Below the pieces are notes generated by a model that was not told the origin of the DNA, searched no databases, and worked only from the letters and a program-made list of their open reading frames with translations. 64,000 nucleotides of DNA, from positions 1 through 64,000 of the forward strand of contig JBBDSJ010000130.1 in the NCBI GenBank assembly GCA_040905025.1, written 5' to 3'. The position numbers and the translations under genes are program-made. This document shows positions 1 to 9,335 of the stretch, one piece after another. Source of the DNA: JBBDSJ01 sp040905025 (GTDB lineage Bacteria; Pseudomonadota; Gammaproteobacteria; Methylohalomonadales; Methylohalomonadaceae). The stretch's first letter is position 1. Each line of letters opens with the position of its first letter.

Positions 1-136
1 GTACGCCAAGCTCGTCTTCGAGCTGCCGGATGCGCGCGCTGATGGCCGACTGGGTTAGAAACAGGTTGTCGGCGGCCCGGCCAAAATGGCGCGTGCGCTG
101 CACTTCAAGAAAAGTTTTCAGTAAATCAACATCCAT
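1..136 (-). CDS. LysR-family regulator, N-terminal fragment (HdfR-like)
   Basis: Reading leftward from the ATG at 134-136 gives MDVDLLKTFLEVQRTRHFG followed by a helix-turn-helix with QSAISARIRQLEDELGV. This is the start of a LysR-type DNA-binding domain and it runs off the left edge, so only about 45 residues are visible. The wording of the first helix is close to the flhDC repressor HdfR, but with no effector domain in view the specific name is only a suggestion. It is divergent from the rimB-like gene, with a repeat copy in the shared upstream region. Confidence 0.85.
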   Translation of the reverse strand, partial: MDVDLLKTFLEVQRTRHFGRAADNLFLTQSAISARIRQLEDELGV

Positions 137-215
137 CTGCTGTTGTTATCCAGACTTGATGATTTCCGCGGCAGTAATTCAGTCGCGCTATTGTTATGAT
201 GACGGATTAAATACT

Positions 216-281
216 CAGGAACCCCTGATTTATTACGTCCTTTGGTTTCGTAACCGGCGCATCCATGCGCCACTGTCCAGA
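216..281 (-). repeat. Structured repeat element, partial copy
   Basis: About 66 bp here match, in reverse orientation, the right half of the element at 52858-53006. Shared features are the end CAGGAACCCCTGATTTATTA, the ACGTCCTT segment, and a small hairpin GGCGCATCCATGCGCC. The left half is missing. It fills most of the gap between the LysR fragment and the rimB-like gene. Confidence 0.6.
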
Positions 282-327
282 GCTTCTTTCAATATCTTTT
301 TCGGGAGTTTCCCACACTTGTCAGGCC

Positions 328-807
328 ATGGCGATAGCAGCGAACAGCGATAAAACCCGTATTGGTTGGCGTGAATGGCTGGCCTTGCCGGATCTGGCCA
401 TTCCGGCCGTCAAGGCCAAGATTGATACGGGTGCCCGTACTTCAGCACTGCATACTTTTGATCTGACAACGTTTGTCGATAATGATCAGGAGTTTGTACG
501 GTTTCGGCTGCATCCATTGCAGAAGCGCGAAGATATTGAACTGCAATGTACCGCCGCGGTAATTGACCGTCGCGTGGTCAGGGATTCCGGCGGCCATGCC
601 GAGGAAAGACTGGTGATTGCCAGCCAGGTCCGGCTTGGCGAACATTGTTGGCCGATTGAACTCACACTGACCAATCGCGATGACATGATGTTCCGCATGT
701 TGCTTGGACGCAGTGCCCTGAAAAGTGCCGGCTTGCTGATTGATGCCGGCAGATCATTTGTACTCGGCCGGCAGCTGGCAAAAACCTACGATCAACAAGG
801 CGCCTGA
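328..807 (+). CDS. rimB: RimB-like retropepsin-type protease (ATP-dependent zinc protease family)
   Basis: The 159-residue product belongs to the family named 'ATP-dependent zinc protease' (PF05618), which has a retropepsin-like fold. The signature is visible: AKIDTGARTSALH near residue 30, the DTGA motif resembling the aspartic-protease D-T/S-G active site, and MLLGRSAL near residue 130. In Pseudomonas RimB acts with RimK on glutamate tails of ribosomal protein S6, and the rimK gene lies 48 bp downstream on the same strand. I chose ATG 328 because the upstream ATG at 265 lies inside the repeat element and gives an unconserved extension. No signal peptide is present, so it should act in the cytoplasm. 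Confidence 0.8.
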   Translation: MAIAANSDKTRIGWREWLALPDLAIPAVKAKIDTGARTSALHTFDLTTFVDNDQEFVRFRLHPLQKREDIELQCTAAVIDRRVVRDSGGHAEERLVIASQVRLGEHCWPIELTLTNRDDMMFRMLLGRSALKSAGLLIDAGRSFVLGRQLAKTYDQQGA

Positions 808-855
808 GTGCTGTTCGGCACTAATCCAGAAATACGTTAAATCGAGTAGAAAATT

Positions 856-1916
856 ATGAAAATTGCAATCCTGTCCCGAAACGCAAAACTTTATTCGACC
901 CGCCGGCTCATTGAGGCGGCCGAGAAGCGTGATCACGAAGTGGTGGTGCTGGATGTGTTGCGTTGTTACATGAGTATTGCATCGCACCGGCCCAGTATCC
1001 ATTTCAAGGGCAAGGATCTGGTGGATTTTGATGCCGTGATTCCGCGGATTGGTGCATCAGTAACATTTTACGGTGCGGCGGTATTGCGCCAGTTTGAAAT
1101 GATGAGTGTGTGCCCGCTGAATGAATCCGTGGCCATCACCCGTTCGCGTGACAAACTGCGGGCTACCCAGTTGCTGGCGCGACGCGGGATTGGCTTGCCG
1201 GTCACCGGTTTCGCCAACAAGCCTGATGATATTGAAGATTTATTGCGCATGGTCGGTGGACCGCCGGTGGTCATAAAACTGTTGTCCGGTACCCAGGGCA
1301 TCGGCGTGGTGCTGGCCGAGACCCACAAGGCGGCCGAGACGGTAATCGAATCATTTCTGGGGTTGAAAGCAGAAGTGCTGGTGCAGGAATATATCAAGGA
1401 AGCTGGCGGTGCCGATATACGTTGTTTTGTGATTGGTGAAAAAGTTGTCGCGGCGATGAAACGCCAGGGCAAGGACGGCGAGTTTCGTTCCAATATCCAT
1501 CGCGGTGGCAGCGCCAATCTCGTCAAGATCACACCGGAAGAACGTTCAACGGCTGTGCGCGCAGCTAAAATCATGGGATTGAATGTATGCGGTGTTGATA
1601 TTCTGCGTTCAAATCATGGCCCGGTGGTGATGGAAGTCAATTCATCGCCAGGCCTGCAGGGGATTGAATCGATAACCGGCAAGGATGTTGCAACCCAGAT
1701 CATTANNNNNNNNNNNNNNNNNNNNNNNNNNNNNNNNNNNNNNNNNNNNNNNNNNNNNNNNNNNNNNNNNNNNNNNNNNNNNNNNNNNNNNNNNNNNNNN
1801 NNNNNGGCCTGCAGGGGATTGAATCGATAACCGGCAAGGATGTTGCAACCCAGATCATTACGTTTATTGAAAAGAATGCGAAAGCGGGGAATACCAAAAC
1901 CCGCGGTACGGGGTAG
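856..1916 (+). CDS. rimK: RimK: S6-type L-glutamate ligase (ATP-grasp), interrupted by an assembly gap
   Basis: ATP-grasp ligase that adds glutamates to the C-terminus of ribosomal protein S6 in E. coli. The reading frame opens with MKIAILSRNAKLYSTRRL. It contains VIKLLSGTQGIGV in the ATP-grasp domain, and MEVNSSPGLQGIE as the metal-binding C-terminal motif. The 100-N gap at 1706-1805 is flanked by identical 55-bp copies (1651-1705 and 1806-1860). Dropping the gap and one copy restores a single frame ending at the TAG at 1914-1916, giving 301 residues, almost exactly the E. coli length. The gene is therefore intact in the organism. It sits between a RimB-like protease and a desuccinylase-like gene, which supports the RimK assignment over other ATP-grasp ligases. 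Confidence 0.9.
1706..1805. other. Assembly gap (100 N) with 55-bp duplicated flanks
   Basis: Exactly 100 N. The 55 bp before it (1651-1705) are repeated after it (1806-1860). The join restores rimK, so this is a scaffolding artefact and not a biological duplication. Confidence 0.97.
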
Positions 1917-1989
1917 TAAAATCTGTAAACCCTTTGATTAAAAGTTATAAATAACGATAGAACACAACAGGCGAGTAAAATAATTCCCC

Positions 1990-3036
1990 ATGGCGAGTGC
2001 AATCAAGTTAAATAACACTGTGGTTCGACCCGGCCAGCGACGGCTGGTGGAACTCGCTATTCCGGACCTGTATACGCATACTTCACTCAGTATTCCGGTG
2101 CAGGTGATCAACGGACGTCAGGACGGCCCGATATTGATGGTTTGTGCGGCTGTACATGGTGATGAGATTAATGGTGTTGAAATTATCCGCCGCCTGCTCA
2201 ATTTGAAAGTACTGGATCGCATTCATGGTGCACTGGTCGCCGTGCCGGTGGTTAATGTTTATGGCTTTATTAACCAGTCACGTTACTTGCCTGACCGGCG
2301 CGATCTGAATCGATCCTTTCCGGGATCTGAGTCCGGTTCGCTGGCAGCCCGTCTGGCGTATACCTTTCTCAATGATATTGTTGCCCATTGTACCCATGGC
2401 ATTGATTTGCATACCGGTGCAATTCATCGCGAGAATTTGCCCCAGATCCGGGCGTATCTTAATTCGGAAGAAACGCGGCTGATGGCCCAGGCATTTACCA
2501 CGCCGGTGATACTGCATTCAAATCTGGTCGAAGGCTCCATGCGCAAGGCGTTGCATGAACGTGATTTTCCGATCATTGTTTATGAAGCCGGTGAAGCCTT
2601 GCGTTTCAGTGAAGTTGCGATTCGTGCCGGTGTGCAGGGGATTGTCTCGGTGATGCGCAGCCTGAAGATGTTGCCGGCACAAAAACGCAAGGGCAAACCG
2701 TATGAACCACTGGTTGCCCGTAACAGTACCTGGGTACGCGCACCGCAAAGCGGCATTCTGCGGATGGTTGTGCCACTCGGTGCACAGGTTGACAAGGGCC
2801 AGTTGCTGGGAATGATTTCGGATCCGTTTGGTGAGCGCGAGGAAATTGTGGCAGCACCGGTTTCCGGTATTGTGATCGGCCGTGTGAATATTCCGCTGGC
2901 GAATGAAGGCGAGGCATTATTCCATATTGCCCACTTCCGCCGTGCCGATGGTTTGCAGGATCATCTGGATTCATTTCAAGAGGGTCTCGACCCGGCTTCG
3001 GATGATCACCTGCCACCCGAGGCACCTATCGTTTAA
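1990..3036 (+). CDS. Succinylglutamate desuccinylase/aspartoacylase family zinc carboxypeptidase-like protein
   Basis: 348 residues of the AstE/AspA family (PF04952), zinc enzymes that hydrolyse N-acyl amino acids. Visible motifs are HGDEINGVE (the His and Glu zinc ligands), DRRDLNRSFPG, and GIDLHTG with the third zinc-ligand His. The C-terminal 90 residues carry a lipoyl/biotinyl-like segment (VRAPQSGILRMVVPLGAQV), typical of the subgroup found beside rimK. The gene is 73 bp downstream of rimK on the same strand. A role in trimming or processing glutamylated products is inference from context. It could instead act on a free acyl-amino acid. Confidence 0.8.
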   Translation: MASAIKLNNTVVRPGQRRLVELAIPDLYTHTSLSIPVQVINGRQDGPILMVCAAVHGDEINGVEIIRRLLNLKVLDRIHGALVAVPVVNVYGFINQSRYLPDRRDLNRSFPGSESGSLAARLAYTFLNDIVAHCTHGIDLHTGAIHRENLPQIRAYLNSEETRLMAQAFTTPVILHSNLVEGSMRKALHERDFPIIVYEAGEALRFSEVAIRAGVQGIVSVMRSLKMLPAQKRKGKPYEPLVARNSTWVRAPQSGILRMVVPLGAQVDKGQLLGMISDPFGEREEIVAAPVSGIVIGRVNIPLANEGEALFHIAHFRRADGLQDHLDSFQEGLDPASDDHLPPEAPIV

Positions 3037-3119
3037 CTACAGTTGAGAGTGGAAAGAAGAAAGTGAAAAGCAGTGATCATTTAACTTTCAACTTTTAGCT
3101 TTATACTTTTTTCTGGTTC

Positions 3120-6100
3120 TCAGCGTTCAATCTGGTAGAGCAAATCAACACCGGTACCCGCACCTTGTTCGGCTTCCAGTGACAGGAAGCTGTAAATATC
3201 GTAACGCACCCGGAAAGTGTTGACGGCTGATTCCACCAGCCCGGCGCCGTAACTGATATAAATATCCGGTGCCAGATACTTGCCAATCGTCAGGCTCATG
3301 TTGCTGTCGGCACCGGTGCCGCCGGTCAGGCTGATGTCATCCAGTCCGAATGTGCTGGCGATATCCTGGCGCAATGACTCGGTACCGCTGATACCCATGC
3401 TGGTGGCTGCCTGTAACAGCATATTGCCATCATCCGCATTACCTCCGCTGACGGGCCTGCCGGTGATCATGTATGACAGGATATTGGCCTGCGACATTGA
3501 CGGTGTTGAAAACAATTCAACAACGGGTTGTTGTGCTGAACCGGTCGCTGTGACACCTACGGTAACACCGCTGACGCTACGGCTGGCGCGTGCATCGATG
3601 GCCGGATTATCAATCGGCTGGCCGCTGAAAATTATTGTGCCCCTGTTGACTGTCAGTTCCTGGCCGTAGGCGCTGTAACGTGCATCAACCAGATTGAGTT
3701 CGCCCTGGGCACTGAGTGACTGTGGTGTTTGCCGCAGTTTCAGATCGCCGGCAACACGACCTTTGAATCCGCTTGCAACAACGCGCACATCATCCCCCAG
3801 ATTCAAATCAATATTCGCAAAAATATCCCAGGGATTTGGCGGTTGATCTGGTTCGGTTTCATCAATGATGATTTCATCACCGGATACTGGCACGCTGGTG
3901 ACAACATACAGAGGTTGCAGCAATGCTTCCGGGATGACGACAGTGCCATTGACATCAATACGCTGATTTTCAAGCTGCAATTCAAGCGCCGGTGAAACCA
4001 GTATGCGGGCTTCCGGCAGATTCGCAATTTCGAATTTCTCACCATTGATTTGCAGCCCGGGAATCAGCAAGCCGTATTCAGTCCACTGGATATTGCCGTC
4101 CACAAGAATATTGCCCGGCCCACTGTTGGCGCGAACGGCAAGTTGCAGATCATCAATATTATCGGCCGTGCTGTTTTTGATGCTGATATCAAGCTCATCC
4201 ATTTCAATCCCGAGCTCCGGGATGCCGAAACGTTCAATCGCCAGTTTGGCATTACCATTGATGTCCGGTGTGCTTGCCTCGCCAGACAGTTCCAGCGCCA
4301 GCGTGAGTGCCGCACGTTGGCTGTCAAAGCGTGGATAGAGTTGCAGTAAAGGTGATAAATCACCAATGGCTGCATCAATATTGCCGCGCAATGACGCGGC
4401 CGGTATATCGCTGAAGTTCAGGCTGCCAAGTGTAATCGTGCCGTCTATGTCACCCGGATACTCGCCTGCCAGTGTACCGGCCAGATTCAACACCAGTGTG
4501 TTCTTTTCATCACGTAGTGTCATTGTCAGTTGTGGCATGTCCAGCGCAGCTTTGGTAGTTGGTTGCAGTAAAATATTCTGCAGGCGCAGCTCACCATCGG
4601 CGCGTTCAATACGCTCGCTATTACCGGCGGCATCCAGTTCCAGCGCAATCGTGCCGGTAAACGTTTCCCAGTCCTGCGTCCATTTGTCGGCATCGATATT
4701 GGCTTGTCTTAATTGTTCCAGATTGACTCCGTCTGCTGTGATGCGGGCTTGCCAATCACCGGCGGCGACCCAGTCAGCAACTAAGCAGGCACGCGCCGGT
4801 GACTGTCGCCAGCAATGCTGTTCGATATCTATGGCATCTGTTGCGATTATGAAACGTGCCGGTTCGGCAAGTTGCCAATGGCCGGCCAGACTGTCGATGA
4901 AATCAGCCTGCACCAGATCAAATTTCCAGCGTTCATTCTGCCATTGTCCATCACCGGCAAGTTCAATACTGCGTGCCGGCATGACGGCATTGAGTTTGAG
5001 ACTGTGTTGACTGAGCAGGCCACTGACCTGGAGTGACACTTCATCTACCTGCTGTTCGGCCTGACGCAATCCACGCCCGTCCAGATCAACAGTGAAGCGA
5101 TCGCTGGCCGCATTTATGTCGGCCTTGCCGCTGACCTCGGCAATGCTCAGCCAGGGCGTTGTTATGGCTGCGGCACCAATATCAAAATTTACCCGCGGAG
5201 CGTTGATATTTCCGGCCAGTTGGCCGCTGCTGCTGATGCTGCCACCAGCGTCTGGCAGGAATTCGCCCAGATCATCTGAATCCAGTTGCCAGTTGAGATC
5301 GCTGGCATTGCCAACATGACCATTGATTAGTAAGCGGCTGTCACCGCTTTGCAATTTAACGTCTTGCAAACGGTAATCACCCATTGCGAGTTGTGCTCTG
5401 CCGGTTAACGTCAACGGATAATCGCGTAGTTGCCCGTTGACGTCGAGTGTGTCGATGCCGACTTCCCAATCTGCAGTTTCATCTTGCAGCTGAATTCTGG
5501 TGTTGCCCTCAAGCGTGCCCTGCAATTCGCCCGGCCAGTCCGGCCAGTACTGGCCGGGGTCAAGTCCGCTCATGTTGGCCAGAAAGTCGGTTGATATTGA
5601 ATTGGCAATTGAATGGGTATCGGCCCAGCTTGTCCGGGATTCAATATTGATCTGGCCGCCCAGCAATCCGATTTTCAGGAGTTGCAGCTGCAATTGCCGG
5701 CTATTGCCATGCGCATTCAGCTGAATGTCCAGTTTCGGTACTTGCGGGTATTCAAACCGGGTGGTTATATCCGCACTATAATCATCAATATTACCCTTGA
5801 TGCTCAATGTCCCGTCGGCGCTGCGCAGGCTATCGGTGTCATTCAGCTTGTAGGCAACATTATTCCAGTGGCCATTCAGATCAAACGTTGGCAACTCGCC
5901 TTGCCAGTCTGCCTGTCCGTGCAATGAGATTTCACCGCTGGCGATATCATTTTCAATTAACTGTCCATGCAATTGCTTAATTTCGATGCTGTTATTATTG
6001 CCATTGATTGATAAATCCCAGACTGATGGCATGCGTTCATGCAAACGCGCGTTTATCCGGGCGCTGTAGTCTGTCAATGCACCGGCGATTATTATTTCAC

Positions 6101-7223
6101 CATCGGCGGCCAGCGGTTGTGCCAGTTTGAAATCCCCGCTCAGATCAAAATGCGGTGCATTCGTTTCAGCTTCCAGCGAAACCAGACCTTGCAGATCAAG
6201 ACGCATATCATTGACCTTTTCGTGCAGATTGAATTTTTGTAATTGCCAGTCTCGTTCGGTTCGGGCCAGCATTAAAGCGATATCGAATTTGAGGTTTTGT
6301 GCACCACTCAAATTTACTCCTGCTGTTACATCAAATGCCTGCAGATCACCACCGCCCGTCAGATCAATTCCCAGTCGTTGATTCGCGATGCCATAAGGTG
6401 ACAGGTCCAATGCATCAACATGCACTTCACTTTGCCAGGTGAGTGACTCCAGCGGGTTCCGTAATTCAAGATCAATGCTTGCGATGGCAGGTTGTTGCAG
6501 ATTGATGGCAAGCATCAACAGACTGGTATTACCGGCTATTTGTGCCTGCCCGGTGATTTCAGGTTGCTCCGCTAGTTGCAGCGTATAGTCAGTTTGCAGG
6601 TTTATCGGCCATTCGCCGCCAAGGCCAAGGCTGCCAGCGGTGGAAAGTTCAAATTCATTACCACCCAACTTTAGTTGTTTAATGCTCAGGAATTGTGCTT
6701 GTTGTGCTCCTGCAGTAGTGGCTGCAACCAGTCTGATGTCACGCAGCGGTATTAGCGTACCATTTGATTGAAACTGGAGTTCATCAATAATAATTTCGCC
6801 GAGCTGAATTTGCACTGGCAGGTCTACTGCTTCCGGTAATGTTAATGTTGCTGGTGCAGGCTCCGGATCTTCCGGACTGGTCGCGGTGATGTTCAGGGTG
6901 CCGATATGCAGTTTGCGGATATGCAATGTGTCATCAAGCAAGCTCCGCGGTGCCCAGGAGAAATCTATCTGACTGATAGTGATTTCAAGATCTGCAGTCT
7001 GATATTCAATTGCATCGAATGAGAAATTATCCAGCAGCCGGCCATTGGCGTTAACAAATTCAAATTCACCGGGGATAAATTTTTGCACCAGCCACAAGCT
7101 GCCATGCAGGCCGCTGGCAGTACCAAGTAATAACGCGGCCATTACCAGCAACAACAGGACACATACGCTGCCGAGCACCAGTACCCGGCGCAACAGTTTT
7201 TTCAGTGGCGGTAATATATTCAT
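3120..7223 (-). CDS. tamB: TamB, inner-membrane-anchored translocation and assembly protein
   Basis: 1367 residues, a usual length for TamB (DUF490/TamB family). A single N-terminal membrane anchor (VLVLGSVCVLLLLVMAALLL, about residues 14-34) is followed by a long periplasmic stretch of repeating beta-strands, the architecture of the groove proteins that connect inner and outer membranes. The conserved TamB C-terminal domain occupies roughly the last 350 residues and ends in DLLYQIER. It lies 12 bp downstream of tamA on the same strand, the normal order. TamAB helps insert some autotransporters and move phospholipid between membranes in studied enterobacteria. Confidence 0.93.
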   Translation of the reverse strand: MNILPPLKKLLRRVLVLGSVCVLLLLVMAALLLGTASGLHGSLWLVQKFIPGEFEFVNANGRLLDNFSFDAIEYQTADLEITISQIDFSWAPRSLLDDTLHIRKLHIGTLNITATSPEDPEPAPATLTLPEAVDLPVQIQLGEIIIDELQFQSNGTLIPLRDIRLVAATTAGAQQAQFLSIKQLKLGGNEFELSTAGSLGLGGEWPINLQTDYTLQLAEQPEITGQAQIAGNTSLLMLAINLQQPAIASIDLELRNPLESLTWQSEVHVDALDLSPYGIANQRLGIDLTGGGDLQAFDVTAGVNLSGAQNLKFDIALMLARTERDWQLQKFNLHEKVNDMRLDLQGLVSLEAETNAPHFDLSGDFKLAQPLAADGEIIIAGALTDYSARINARLHERMPSVWDLSINGNNNSIEIKQLHGQLIENDIASGEISLHGQADWQGELPTFDLNGHWNNVAYKLNDTDSLRSADGTLSIKGNIDDYSADITTRFEYPQVPKLDIQLNAHGNSRQLQLQLLKIGLLGGQINIESRTSWADTHSIANSISTDFLANMSGLDPGQYWPDWPGELQGTLEGNTRIQLQDETADWEVGIDTLDVNGQLRDYPLTLTGRAQLAMGDYRLQDVKLQSGDSRLLINGHVGNASDLNWQLDSDDLGEFLPDAGGSISSSGQLAGNINAPRVNFDIGAAAITTPWLSIAEVSGKADINAASDRFTVDLDGRGLRQAEQQVDEVSLQVSGLLSQHSLKLNAVMPARSIELAGDGQWQNERWKFDLVQADFIDSLAGHWQLAEPARFIIATDAIDIEQHCWRQSPARACLVADWVAAGDWQARITADGVNLEQLRQANIDADKWTQDWETFTGTIALELDAAGNSERIERADGELRLQNILLQPTTKAALDMPQLTMTLRDEKNTLVLNLAGTLAGEYPGDIDGTITLGSLNFSDIPAASLRGNIDAAIGDLSPLLQLYPRFDSQRAALTLALELSGEASTPDINGNAKLAIERFGIPELGIEMDELDISIKNSTADNIDDLQLAVRANSGPGNILVDGNIQWTEYGLLIPGLQINGEKFEIANLPEARILVSPALELQLENQRIDVNGTVVIPEALLQPLYVVTSVPVSGDEIIIDETEPDQPPNPWDIFANIDLNLGDDVRVVASGFKGRVAGDLKLRQTPQSLSAQGELNLVDARYSAYGQELTVNRGTIIFSGQPIDNPAIDARASRSVSGVTVGVTATGSAQQPVVELFSTPSMSQANILSYMITGRPVSGGNADDGNMLLQAATSMGISGTESLRQDIASTFGLDDISLTGGTGADSNMSLTIGKYLAPDIYISYGAGLVESAVNTFRVRYDIYSFLSLEAEQGAGTGVDLLYQIER

Positions 7224-7235
7224 ACGGCCGGTATC

Positions 7236-9104
7236 CTAGAAATCCGTACCGAAACCAAAATGCAGACGGAATGACGGATCGTTGCTGCTTATGTCACGGG
7301 CGACATCCAGCCGGATCAGACCGATCGGGGACAGCCAGCGCAGGCCCACGCCGGTACCGACTTCAATTTCGGCAGCTGAAAAGTCATTAAAGGCATTACC
7401 GAAGTCAACGAACGCTGCCGCACCCCAGTTGCTGTAGACCAGTTGCTCGTATTCGAAACTGCCGACCATCAGGTAACGGCCGCCAATGACACGGCCGTTT
7501 TCATCTTCCGGCCCGAGCGATTCGTAGTCGAATCCGCGGATACTGTTATCACCACCGGCAAAAAAGCGCAGCGAGCCCGGCAGGGCAGAGAAGTCGGAGA
7601 CGGTAGTTGCGCCCAGATTCAGGCGTGCAAGCAGACGATTGCGCCAGCCAAGCCCATAGGCAATGTTCATCTGAATCCGGGTTTGCGCCATCGACAGATC
7701 GGAAGCCACGGATTCACTCGCGCCGCGGAACTCAAGGCTGACCCGGCCACCGCGTTGGGCGTAGATTGGATCATCAGCCCAACTGCGCCGCCAGCTCACG
7801 CCGGGCATGAGCAGTTTGGATGAACGCCGGGTCTGGGCGACTTCAAAATCTTCAAGCAAATAGCCCAATGACAGGGTTTCCTGCCAACCCCAGCGTTCCT
7901 GGCTATGGAACAAGCTGGTCTGGCCGCTGCGGCTTACACGGCTATCGGTATCTTCATTCAGTAATGATGCGTTGACGCCGACAGCGGCCTGACGATTCAG
8001 AAAAAACGGCATCAGGTAGGTGCTGGTCAGACTACTGGTCACCAATGAACCGCGTAAATCGGTATTCAGGGAATGGCCACGGTCATTCAGATAGCGTGCA
8101 TCCCAGCCCAGGCGTATACGCGGCCCGGTATCGGTAGCAAAACCGGCACCGGCGGTATAGCGATTCGGCTTGCGTGTTTCCAGTCGTACGGCCAGGGGTA
8201 CTTCGCGTTGTCCGGTTTCTGCTTCAGGCGGCACAGTGTCTGCCTCCGTAGCAGCGGCGGTTTCTGGTGTCTCTTCCCGGGTGCGCACTTCCACTGAACT
8301 GAACAGATCGCTGTCAATCAGGCGCTGGCGCAGGCGGACGGTATCGCGGGCCGAATACGGGGCATTGTCAGCAAACGGTATATAGTTGCGCAGGAAGTCA
8401 TCCCGGAAAGGCGTTTCGCTGAATTGCACCGGCCCGAAGCGGTAGCGTGGGCCGGTAGCAAATTCCAGCCGGATATCCGCCAGTCCGGCCGCTACATCAA
8501 CCCGCATCTCATGCCGGGTGAAACGTGCCTCAAAATAGCCATTTTCACGTGCGCTACGTTCAAACCGCGCTTTATAGGCATTGTAACTGGCATGCTCCAG
8601 TACGCTGTCCGGCTCGAAGGGATGGTCTGCGCGGATGCTGGTAAAAATATCCTTGTCGGCACCTTCACCTGTGATACTGATGTTGACACTGCCGATTCGA
8701 ACCGGCTCACCGGGGGTAATTTGATAGCTGGCCTGCCAGCTGCCGTCATCGCGTTGTTCAAGTTCGCTGTCTATTTTCGGCGTGTAGTAACCGAAAACTT
8801 TCAGTGCTGTGCGGATATCCGCTTCAGCGTTGGCATGCAAATACCGCAGCCGCGATTCAGTCATGCCCGGGTCGTTTTTCTGGCGGTTGAGTCTGAGTGC
8901 GGCGTTGACATTTTCCAGCAGGGCATCGCTGACCCCTTCAATCCGGATACTGATATCCTGGCCCGGCTCAGCGGTGCTGGATGAATCGGTAGCGGCCGCG
9001 TCAGTATCGGCAGATTTGCCACCGCCGAAACCGGAACACGCTGCCAGCAGGACCAATGTCGATAGTGTCAGGGTTCGTGCCAGCGTGTTGCGGTTGAATG
9101 GCAT
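7236..9104 (-). CDS. tamA: TamA, Omp85-family outer-membrane barrel with an unusual lipobox
   Basis: 622 residues. POTRA domains occupy about residues 50-290 (for example RIGSVNISITGEGADKD and YRFGPVQFSETPF). A C-terminal 16-strand Omp85 barrel follows, with GGDNSIRGFDYESLGPED as the conserved loop/strand region and a terminal phenylalanine (RLHFGFGTDF), the usual barrel-assembly signal. The N-terminus reads LSTLVLLAACSGFGGG, which is a lipoprotein signal (LAAC lipobox, Cys about residue 23), where TamA normally has a type I signal peptide. An extra acidic, Ala/Glu-rich insertion (about residues 280-300) lies before the barrel. It heads a tamA-tamB operon. Confidence 0.92.
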   Translation of the reverse strand: MPFNRNTLARTLTLSTLVLLAACSGFGGGKSADTDAAATDSSSTAEPGQDISIRIEGVSDALLENVNAALRLNRQKNDPGMTESRLRYLHANAEADIRTALKVFGYYTPKIDSELEQRDDGSWQASYQITPGEPVRIGSVNISITGEGADKDIFTSIRADHPFEPDSVLEHASYNAYKARFERSARENGYFEARFTRHEMRVDVAAGLADIRLEFATGPRYRFGPVQFSETPFRDDFLRNYIPFADNAPYSARDTVRLRQRLIDSDLFSSVEVRTREETPETAAATEADTVPPEAETGQREVPLAVRLETRKPNRYTAGAGFATDTGPRIRLGWDARYLNDRGHSLNTDLRGSLVTSSLTSTYLMPFFLNRQAAVGVNASLLNEDTDSRVSRSGQTSLFHSQERWGWQETLSLGYLLEDFEVAQTRRSSKLLMPGVSWRRSWADDPIYAQRGGRVSLEFRGASESVASDLSMAQTRIQMNIAYGLGWRNRLLARLNLGATTVSDFSALPGSLRFFAGGDNSIRGFDYESLGPEDENGRVIGGRYLMVGSFEYEQLVYSNWGAAAFVDFGNAFNDFSAAEIEVGTGVGLRWLSPIGLIRLDVARDISSNDPSFRLHFGFGTDF

Positions 9105-9182
9105 TCTTGGTCTTGTGGTTTATTGCGATTGTATGGCCGCTTATAGTGACAACAGCTAAGCGGACAGGTTCAAGTACAAATT

Positions 9183-9255
9183 TTAAGGAATCTCTGATTT
9201 ATTTAGAGATTCCTGCAGTACACGGATGTACTGCCATTTTTCAATCACTAAATGG
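9183..9255 (-). repeat. Structured repeat element, short copy
   Basis: Starts TTAAGGAATCTCTGATTTAT, then GAGATTCC, then a hairpin GCAGTACACGGATGTACTGC and CCATTTTTCAATCAC. These match, in reverse orientation, the right end and internal hairpins of the element at 53063-53222. The copy lies between divergent tamA and the MscS gene and occupies about a third of that 231-bp gap. Confidence 0.65.
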
Positions 9256-9335
9256 ATGAAAAGTTTGTCAAGCAGGCTATAGGCAGTATGGCGCGCAAGT
9301 GGTTAAATAGCGTGACGCTTTCCGGAGGTTAACGC

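Noticed and set aside
1068..1574. 168-codon frame antisense to rimK
   Set aside because: Shadow of a well-conserved gene on the + strand, with no family similarity and no RBS.
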